Positions 56,902 through 64,000 of a stretch of 64,000 nucleotides of DNA are shown one piece after another (the stretch's first letter is position 1; each line of letters starts with the position of its first letter). The stretch covers positions 52,028,473-52,092,472 of the forward strand of contig NC_087062.1 of the NCBI RefSeq assembly GCF_963678635.1, written 5' to 3'. The stretch comes from Symsagittifera roscoffensis (taxonomy: Eukaryota; Xenacoelomorpha; Acoela; Convolutidae). The notes below the pieces were generated by a model, which saw only the letters and a program-made list of their open reading frames with translations, had not been told where the DNA came from and searched no databases. Both the position numbers and the translations under genes were made by a program.

Positions 56902-57071
56902 CAAAACAGTTCTTTTTTCTACCGGACTTAAATAGTCAGGAGCTCGAAACTCCAAAAGGGAGGTTAGACGGATTTATAGGTGGATACTTATTTAAAAATC
57001 AGAGCATGACATATCGACATTTACCACCTTTGAGCAGCTCCGGCAGTCATTCGTGGCCGGCTATGGGGTAG
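56902..57071 (+). pseudogene. Kelch-like exon fragment, copy 2
   Basis: Preceded by TAAGTTTTCAG, an acceptor-like site. Reads QFFFLPDLNSQELETPKGRL, GFIGGYLFKNQS, YRHLPPLSSSGSHSWPAMG and a TAG before GGTGAGT (donor-like). The GG…LPPL…W pattern fits a kelch blade. The frame is open for 112 codons from 56733. The TAG at the end and the mostly non-silent differences from copy 1 suggest a dead duplicated exon. Confidence 0.35.
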
Positions 57072-57644
57072 GGTGAGTTTGGTAATAGATATATTGTCAT
57101 TGATTATTGATGTTGCAATTAACTTTGGTTGAAAAATCTCATTACCGCCTTGCACTCTTTCACGCCATGATGTAATAAAGCAGCCGCTCACCAATCACTC
57201 ATTGGATGCCTTGCTTTCAAATAAAATTGCCTTTTCAGTTTGCATGTTTTCTAAGTACAGCCGCTATATTAGCTGTTCATATCTTTTATTCAGAAAACAA
57301 AAAAGTATTTAGGCAATCAGAGACCCAGTATGACCGTATTAGAGTAGATTTTAGCATAGAACCGAGTACCTTTTAAATACAAAATGCAATTTATCCTTGT
57401 CCTTTTAATTTTCCAACTTTGCCTCCGATACTTCACAGACCCGGAAATTTGAAAAGCAATTCTTATGTAAATTATTTTCTTGTGATGATTAAAAACGATC
57501 TTAGCTAATTTTTAAGAAAGAAACCAGAACGAAAAAGAAATTTAAAGGCCCACTAAGAAACTGATTTTCCAGCCATTTTAGACCCAGTCAAATAGAGCGT
57601 ATCTTCTTAGGAGTTCCCTTTCAAGGGTGACTGGGTTGACAAAA

Positions 57645-58425
57645 AATGGTTATCATACGTTTTTCATTAATGAAAAAAATGCTTGTTATACTCTTTCAGA
57701 CAATTTCATAGAGTAAAAATATATGTATGAAAATAGCAAAATAAGCATTTTTTCCATTAATGAAATTGTATGGCAAGCGTTTTTTCCATAAATGAATATT
57801 CAAAAAAATTTTGTTTCGAATTTTCGTGTTTCAAGCGAAACACTAACCAAGGATTTTTTTGTCATGAGAAAACCCAGAGTGTAACTGGCAGTTACCACGC
57901 AGATAAACTGCATTTGGTGGTTTCAGCCACAAAAATTTGAATTTAAGATTTTCACATAGAAATATAAACTAAAAAAGTAACTTTTTGAATATGGCTAGAT
58001 AATTTTTAGCTTGAAAATTATGATGGTTGAGAAAAAAGGCCTGTTTTTAACAAATTTATTTTTGTTTTAGCAAATGAAACAAAATATAATAATCGTGTTT
58101 ACAAAAAAAAACATTTTCATGTAATTTTATGGTTTTTTGGGTGAGAAACTCATCCTGGACTACGTTATAAACACACAAAATGTCAAGTTTTGCATGCAAT
58201 TTTTTTTTCGTAAAATTTATATTTTAGCAGAAAAGCAAATTTGCAGCCAAAAATTGGATTAAAAATTTTTCTACCTCAAATTTTTATTTTTGGTTATGAA
58301 AAAAGGCATATCATACAATTTTCATATATGAAAACTTTATGATAAGCATTTTTCTGACCAAAATCAAAATTTTGATTTTGATTGTCAATATGCCCTCTAT
58401 CATAGATATACCTATTAAGCAAAAG
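57645..58425. mobile_element. MITE-like insertion with imperfect inverted ends
   Basis: Present only in copy 2 of the duplicated segment. Near the left end, GACAAAAAATGGTTATCATA with TTTTTCATTAATGAAAA; near the right end the inverse of GTCAGAAAAATGCTTATCAT with TTTTCATATATGAAAA. Internal AT-rich sequence repeats the CATTAATGAAA palindrome. No ORF. Exact ends and target duplication not determined. Confidence 0.45.
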
Positions 58426-58559
58426 TGTCAAAAAATTAAGATTTTCACTTTTGATGCCATTGGGGATCTAATATCTCGGGGCCAAAAACCTCTTTGAAAA
58501 TGCTTTGAAACTCAATAAAAACTTCTGCAACCCACTGTGGCTAACAAAAACATGGCTAG

Positions 58560-59300
58560 ATCAGATCATGATGGCAGCGACAGTCAATCAAAAATCTGTA
58601 TATCCACATCGTGTTTGAGCCACCGGAGTCAGTAATTTTAGAATCGATAACAAGGCCAGATTTGCTAAGATCTGCAATTACCGAAGCAGCATAAATGAAC
58701 GAAGTAGAAAAATTTTAAAAAAATTGACCAAGAAAAGGCAAACAGAGCGACGAGAGAAACAGTGTTAGGACATCATGCGTATTAAGCAGAAGTTCAACAG
58801 AAATTGATGTCACGACTAAATCTTTCCCTGAGGTAGAAGAAAAAGTGGGTAGTCCAAACTAATCCTCATGTAGAAGCAGTTACGCAAACGCTTAGAGATT
58901 TATACGACACGATTGCGTCGTGCTCGAAAGGTGAAACGCTTGACAAATGAGCGATTTACACTGAACCCAATGAGACAGAACAGAAAAAATTCATGCAGCG
59001 TTGCAATCTCAAAGTTATTTTCGGATTTATTCAACTCACGAATGAGAGACAGTACCCTGCAAGACACTCTAACGTTTGACACACTATCTTTCAATGAGGT
59101 GCTGAAAATAGCACAAAAGTTTGAACATAGTTGAAACACAGCTAAGTGTTGGGGAGTATATGTGAACGTTTTTGTCGGATTTATATTGGTTCACACGGTA
59201 TTCCAGTAGCAATAAGAACAGACCATTTCTAAGAGTTTACAGGAAAGAAAATGAAAAGATTTTGCTCGCAGTTTTTTGCATTGTGTGAGGGCATAAAGGG
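58560..59300 (+). pseudogene. Old LTR-retroelement debris (gag-like and integrase-like)
   Basis: Heavily broken plus-strand coding traces: LRDLYDTIASCSKGETLDK and KKFMQRCNLKVIFGFIQLT (58885-59040) look like Gag capsid; HGIPVAIRTD then a stop and EFTGKKMKRFC (59192-59265) matches the second-aspartate segment of an LTR-element integrase core. Their closeness means everything between has been deleted. A different family from the giant element by sequence. Confidence 0.45.
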
Positions 59301-59647
59301 TGTGGTCTGGTCGAACTTACGATTCAAACTATCAAACAAAAGACTGGGAGTAAAGTTTTCGGAAGAAAAAACTTGATTCACTCAAATTGGGTTTAAGACT
59401 GATAATGCGAGACCTATGATTGCCAAAACAGAAAGCGATCTTAACAACACGATTTGAAGTCAGCGACAATTTAAAATTTAAAAGGGAGTTTAAATTTTCA
59501 GAGACAAACTCGTAACTAATTCAAACGATTTCGATAGTTTCAAACGATTTCGATAGTCAAACTCGATAGAGCACTCGGAAAGATCAGCTTTGATAACCTG
59601 GCATGTGAAGTGATTGATTGAACAAAGCAGAGAGAACGTAATGATCA

Positions 59648-60057
59648 TGAGTTATGACTGGGGTGTATAACTCATAGAGTAATTTCGGATAGGGTACACC
59701 GTCTGCTCGTCACGCTATCTTATTTTCGGCCGGATAGATTCGTGCAACTTCTTAGTCTAATACCGATCCTAATCTTACTCTTATACTATCTAGTCTCAGG
59801 TTGTTTAACTAGTCTCTGCTAGGCTCAATAGATCTAGGGTATACTGGTTTATTGCGGCTGCTGAAGTGCTCGGGAGAGTCCAACTAATTTCTAAGTTAAA
59901 TTCAAATCTCTCTGGTGCTGAAATTACAAGTAACTTCAGCACTTACAAATAAGTGGGTTGTTAGTTAGATGGATCATGATTGGTTAATATTAAATACTTT
60001 ACATTGGTAAAACATTTAATTTATCCAATCATAAAATATAGTTTAGATCAGGTTCCA
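59648..60057 (-). repeat. 3' LTR of second giant element
   Basis: Homologous to the LTRs at 34238 and 55406 from TGAGTTATG to GGTTCCA, 410 bp with an extra segment (TTGTTTAACTAGTCTCTGCT) near 59805. Its right side continues into the same internal sequence (CCCATCCGGGTTTT) that follows the 3' LTR of the first element, so it is the 3' LTR of a second, same-orientation element. The hairpin at 59917-59940 has compensatory changes. The left flanking bases (ATCA) would be the target duplication but cannot be checked. Confidence 0.8.
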
Positions 60058-61670
60058 CCCATCCGGGTTTTACAGAGTTTTTTAGAACAGTTCTTCTGTA
60101 ATTCAAGGATGGATGATGGACGTTGGTATTTGGCGAACATCATTTTTCTTTTGTTTCCTTTTTGTTAAGGAAGTTCCAGGGATCTGGAATTGAGGACACA
60201 AGACGTTGTGTTCTTCTTGTGACAACGACTGAGTCTCTGCAACAGCATCAATTCTAGTTTCAGAATGGTTGGCTATGTCAGGTTTTTCTGTTCTTCGGAG
60301 AGAACTTCTTTTGTGTTTGATCTAGCTCGGGAATGGCGTGGAGATTGTGCGTGGAGGGGATGCCTGGTTACTCGGATCTGTACGTATACTTGAACATCGA
60401 GGTGGTCATTGGTCTAGTTCAATGAAGTCCTTTTCTGCGAAGTCAAGTCGTACTCTAAATCCTTTGAGTTGTGATTGTGAGCGGCATATCGATTGTAGTT
60501 GGTCATTCTCTCTCGAGTGTAGTGAGGTCGTCTTGTCTTTTGATGTTCGTCCTTGGTGTTGTATTCTGATCTATATATTGCATCATGTGATTTTACATTT
60601 TATAAAACTTTTATTAATTTAGTATTTTTTAATAATGATTTTTGTTAGTTGTTTTCACAAAAGCTTTTTGTTTTAGTTCGGTTATTTTGAAGAGTTACTC
60701 ACCCTTGAGTAGCTCTTATTAAAAATAAAGGTGTGGTCACAAAGCGTGGATGTAGCGCGGTGGGTTAGGCCGGCTATAGAGCATGCTCAGGACGTCCTTT
60801 CCTGGTGGGTTAGGCCAGGTGTGGGAGTATGATTTCATGCGGTTTTTATGAGGGGTCCTGTTATGTGACAACATTTTATGTTGGGTTTGTTGTGGTTTTA
60901 CTTATGTTTTGTTGGTTATGTACTTTTATTAAAAAGCAAATTGTTTGTGGTATGGGTTTGTCTTTTGACTTTTTTGTGTTTTATTATTTCTTTCTAAGAC
61001 TTTGTAATAGTCTTCAAAAGAATAAATTATCCAGTTTTAAACTGGGTTAATCCGGTTTGGGTACCGTTGGTTTCCTTTTCTTAGTCATGCTGTTATTTAT
61101 GATTTGTGGTATTTAGTAAGCTGCGTTGGTTAGTTTTGTTTAGTATATGATTCCTTTCCAACCGGGTTAAAGGAAAGTTTGAAACTTGTTATTATATGTT
61201 AGAGTTGTTGAGTGTGAAAACTTGAAGCTGAAATTCATTATTTTAAACAATTCTTCGTGGGCGAGCTGTGCGAGTGTGGATAGAATTTCTGTGCGAATGA
61301 ATGAAAATATCAAAAGGTTAGTACTGCAATTGCATTTTATTAATTTACTGCATAGAATTTGGAAATTTACTGCTAGTTATGGGGGAATTTTAAGATACAA
61401 ATTTTCATCATAATTAGATTTACTGCTTTTGGGGGAAAATTTTATAAATTAATTTACTGCATTGGTATTATATTTATTTAATTGTTGGTGCAAAAGTTAA
61501 AAGGGTCTTAAACAGTTTTGAAGAAGTTTGCTATTTTTTATTTTTCTTTTGTGAATTTTTCAGATGATCGAAGATGAAGGCTAAAAATCTAAAGAAAACA
61601 TGAATAAAGAATGGTGACTTTTTTAATATTTTAATTAGTTAGTAATATTCATTTAATTCATACTTACCTG
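60058..61670 (-). other. Conserved 3' non-coding region, second element
   Basis: Counterpart of 34603-36183. Shared blocks at about 60375 (CGGATCTGTACGTATACTTG), 60768 (GGCCGGCTATAGAGCATGCT), 61153 (CCTTTCCAACCGGGTTAAAG) and 61340-61470 (TTTACTGC words, four times). No ORF is common to both copies, so coding is unlikely. Confidence 0.6.
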
Positions 61671-63464
61671 TTAGTCGTCGGGGAAAAAACCGTGGGGGAA
61701 GATGTCGTGAGTTAGTTCTGAAGTTGTTAGTAGTTTAGCTAAGATGCGGATGATATTTTTAGTTTGAAGCAGTGGCCAAAGCAATTGAAGTGCCTTAATA
61801 GTGGTTAGTTCTTCAGTGCCAACTGCAAACTCATAAGGTGTGTTTTGGATTAAGTTATATAATTTGTGGTTAAATTTAGTATTGTGGATGAATTCTAAAA
61901 TTGGGATTTCTATAGGCTGTACAAACTCGTGCGGGATAAGGAAGGGTCGGGATTCTTCTGCGTTGAAGGTTTTGGTGATGGGGCAGAAAATATACATTTG
62001 GGTTATGGGGTCATAGTTACGGAGAATACCATGGAGATTAGTGTCTTTAATACAATATGTGAAATTTAGGAAATATGGTGAAGTGTATTTTGAATTGATG
62101 AATTGAAAGCGATGGTGTGGTTGTCTAGAGGGTGTGTGGAGGTCAAAGTGATTTTGGATGAAACGATAGTAACTGTATGTATGTGTTTGTTTAGTTCGCA
62201 ACATAATATCGTGTGAGCAGTGTAAATCTCTTTCGTGTGGTGCAAGGAAATGAAAGGTTAGTGAAAAGATTTGGAAGCGTTCTTTAAAACTTTCGTACGC
62301 TTGTGTGCTTGTTAGTGCTTCTGAAATAATGTGATCAAACTTTCGGTCGAAGATGTTTAGTGTAAATACATATGGTGTCTTGATGAAAAATTTCTCGGTG
62401 ATTTGTGGGTTAGCGAAGCGATCGTCGTCTAAGAATTGTTCTTGGTTAGCTCTGATGATGTTGTGATCGTAGTATTCTAGTGTATATTCATTAGCTCTAG
62501 GTGCAGTGTGTATTTTTAGTGATTTTTTATATCCTACGTAAGTAAATTGTCTAGCGGTGAGTGGTGTAGTTAGTCGATATAGCATGTCTTTGTTTCGGTC
62601 TATATCGATGGAAGTGTTGGTTAAAGGTAAGCAAAGAGGGTTAGTGAAATGATAGTATGAGGTCCAAGAGAGAGTGGGCATTAAAACGTATTCGTCTACA
62701 AAGTTGCGTGTTTCGTTAGCGTCATGAGGGGTGTTTAAGGTGTATTGTGGAAATGAGGGTAAAGTGATAGCTAAAAATTCTCTAGTGTTAGTATGCTGGG
62801 GGTGGTTGATGTATTCACGGGCTGTTCCTGGTTTTGCTGGGAAAGGATGGTTGGGGAATTTTCTTTTAAAAGTGCGGTAAGCTCTATTAGTGTTGAGTGA
62901 GGATTCAGTTGATGTGGATGATGGTGCTAATGATTCAGTATAATTTGAAGAGGGTGTAGGGGGATTGGATGAATTTGTAGTGGAGGAGATTTGGTTTATG
63001 GTCGGGGTGTTAAGGTGGTAGGGTTGTTGTTGAAGGGTAATAAAATTGTCTAGCTCTGGGGAGATTCGGGGGGTGTCTGGAGATGATTGGTCAGAATGGT
63101 ATGAGGAGTAGGTTGGGGTAACTTGGGAAGCATAAGAGGGTGTGGGAGTGATTGGGTCAGGGTTATTTGACAATATGGGTTGAAAAGGAGGTTGAGAAAA
63201 ATGATGAGGGTTATGGAAATTATTGGATGGAGATGGTTCTGAGTCGGCAAATTCATCGGGGGTTTCAATATTCGGGTTATTTAGCTGTGAGATGGAGTAT
63301 AAAACTGAAATTTGTGAGTTAGTGTCGGAATTCATGCCTGATGTTACATTGCTAGATGGAAAATCGGGTGGCGGAAAAGCAAAAAGTGGTATTATTGGGA
63401 TTGAAGAGGTAAGGTTGGTTGGATGGGAATTTGATCGATGGAGTGATCCAAGTTGGCGGCTCAT
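61671..63464 (-). CDS. ORF4: intact 597-aa protein of unknown family
   Basis: Uninterrupted frame from ATG 63464 to stop 61671-61673. The start is supported by the ATGA overlap with the upstream envelope-like ORF and by the matching MSRQ.GSLHRS in the broken copy. Residues 1-195 are Pro/Ser/Thr/Asn-rich and probably disordered; 196-597 look folded (TFKRKFP, TSYYHFTN, EYYDHNII, EKFFIKTPYVFTLN, MLRTKQTHTYSYY, NFTYCIKDTNL, LYNLIQNTPY, ending FPHGFFPDD). Four cysteines, no membrane helix, no signal peptide, no zinc finger, no RT/IN/protease motif. It lies between the env-like gene and the 3' LTR, where complex retroviruses keep accessory genes. Protein-level conservation with 36184-37980 despite strong divergence suggests function. 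The role is unknown: structural, regulatory or captured host gene are all possible. Confidence 0.85.
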   Translation of the reverse strand: MSRQLGSLHRSNSHPTNLTSSIPIIPLFAFPPPDFPSSNVTSGMNSDTNSQISVLYSISQLNNPNIETPDEFADSEPSPSNNFHNPHHFSQPPFQPILSNNPDPITPTPSYASQVTPTYSSYHSDQSSPDTPRISPELDNFITLQQQPYHLNTPTINQISSTTNSSNPPTPSSNYTESLAPSSTSTESSLNTNRAYRTFKRKFPNHPFPAKPGTAREYINHPQHTNTREFLAITLPSFPQYTLNTPHDANETRNFVDEYVLMPTLSWTSYYHFTNPLCLPLTNTSIDIDRNKDMLYRLTTPLTARQFTYVGYKKSLKIHTAPRANEYTLEYYDHNIIRANQEQFLDDDRFANPQITEKFFIKTPYVFTLNIFDRKFDHIISEALTSTQAYESFKERFQIFSLTFHFLAPHERDLHCSHDIMLRTKQTHTYSYYRFIQNHFDLHTPSRQPHHRFQFINSKYTSPYFLNFTYCIKDTNLHGILRNYDPITQMYIFCPITKTFNAEESRPFLIPHEFVQPIEIPILEFIHNTKFNHKLYNLIQNTPYEFAVGTEELTTIKALQLLWPLLQTKNIIRILAKLLTTSELTHDIFPHGFFPDD

Positions 63465-64000
63465 CGTGGGCTAAAAAAATTATTATTTTGAGATTGAAAA
63501 GCGGTGGTATGGGGTTGTTCAATAATTTGTTCATAAGTATTATCATCTTGTGATTGATGTGTCATTATATGTTGGACGGGACTTTGTGATGTGGTGAGTC
63601 TAAAATTTGGATTATGTGTGATTGCTAAATTTCGAAAATTTCGTGGGACTAGGGATAGTGGATGGTTATTCGGTAGGGGTGGTAATTGTGGTGCCGTTGG
63701 CTGTGTGTCGACATTGTTATGTTCTTCGTCGTATGTATTTTGTCGTGTTGTTATTTTTGTGTTATATTCTTTTATTTGTGCGTCTAAAAGAATTTTGTTT
63801 ATAGATGTGGAAAAAATTCCAAAAAATCCTGCAAAGAGTATGCGTGCTACGCTTGCTTGTCTGTTTACTTGTGTGTGTATAGCACATGTGTTGTAGATTC
63901 CTTTTAAGAGTGAGAAAAGAAATCCAATAAAGTTAAACATTGCGTATAGAATAGTCAATTTTTCTAAGATGTAGTAGGGCCATCCTAGAAAATCGAGGAT
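63461..64000 (-). CDS. Envelope-like ORF, C-terminal part (runs off right edge)
   Basis: The frame is open from the right edge (ILDFLGWPYYILEKLTILYA) to TGA 63461-63463; the ATG at 63958 is internal, not the true start. Hydrophobic segments are MFNFIGFLFSLLKGIY and ARILFAGFFGIFSTSINKIL, followed by a ~110-residue hydrophilic tail. The tail carries PTAP (QPTAPQLPPLP), HPLSLVPRNFR and TYEQIIEQPHTT, all also in the first element. PTAP is the classic ESCRT (Tsg101) late-domain motif and YEQI fits the YxxΦ sorting signal; function here is inferred. It ends by overlapping ORF4's start as ATGA. Confidence 0.7.
   Translation of the reverse strand: MLDFLGWPYYILEKLTILYAMFNFIGFLFSLLKGIYNTCAIHTQVNRQASVARILFAGFFGIFSTSINKILLDAQIKEYNTKITTRQNTYDEEHNNVDTQPTAPQLPPLPNNHPLSLVPRNFRNLAITHNPNFRLTTSQSPVQHIMTHQSQDDNTYEQIIEQPHTTAFQSQNNNFFSPR

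Larger units (their letters stand above)
55956..58526 (+). repeat. Dispersed duplicated segment, copy 2
   Basis: Homologue of 31135-33127. Collinear to about 57640, then interrupted by a ~780-bp insertion (57645-58425), and resumes with AAGATTTTCACTTTTGATGC to 58526. Shares the exon-like block 56902-57071. Non-coding otherwise. Confidence 0.8.

Overview
This is a window of AT-rich nuclear DNA from an animal, most likely an invertebrate. The evidence is one spliced protein-coding gene with a phase-0 GT-AG intron, a tRNA-derived SINE, Tc1-type and hAT-type DNA elements, LINE and Penelope-like debris, and two families of Ty3/gypsy-like LTR retroelements. The phylum cannot be fixed from the sequence; the host gene looks faintly like an arthropod muscle protein, but that is weak. 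No bacterial operon, CRISPR array or rRNA was seen. Most of the window is retroelement DNA in various states of decay.

Layout. 1-0.9 kb holds the 5' part of a LINE on the minus strand (ORF1 coiled-coil debris plus the start of an endonuclease ORF2). 1-3.5 kb is simple repeat, AT-rich DNA and a Penelope-like fragment. 3.5-19 kb is a tandem array of one LTR-retroelement family. A 5,290-bp direct repeat (3536-8825 and 10621-15910, unit offset 7,085 bp) carries a long, hairpin-rich non-coding leader followed by a gag-like gene. The first copy runs into an unrecognised 3' ORF, a polypurine tract, an LTR and a primer-binding site, which lead into the second copy. A third, diverged copy ends in a 200-N assembly gap. 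19.2-31 kb holds the two visible exons of the host gene (20787-21163 and 22450-22779) and AT-rich DNA with a hAT MITE (8-bp target duplication) and a Tc1-type MITE with long inverted repeats.

31.1-33.1 kb and 56-58.5 kb are diverged copies of one sequence, each carrying a kelch-like exon fragment. Between them lies a giant LTR retroelement on the minus strand (34238-55784, about 21.5 kb), bounded by LTRs of 365 and 379 bp and a 4-bp GTAA target duplication. Read on the minus strand it has: 5' LTR, tRNA primer-binding site, a tandemly duplicated 2.85-kb leader with three small ORFs, gag with a CCHC zinc knuckle, retropepsin, reverse transcriptase, RNase H, a duplicated integrase, an envelope-like membrane protein, a further ORF (here ORF4), a 1.6-kb conserved 3' non-coding region and the 3' LTR. 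This copy is broken by many stops and frameshifts. A second member of the family starts at its 3' LTR (59648-60057) and leaves the window on the right. In it ORF4 (61671-63464, 597 codons) and the C-terminal part of the envelope-like ORF (63461 to the edge) are intact and overlap by ATGA.

The most promising novelty is this giant element: an LTR retroelement whose envelope-like protein carries PTAP and tyrosine sorting motifs in its tail and is translationally linked to a downstream 597-residue protein of no recognised family, conserved at protein level between two diverged copies.
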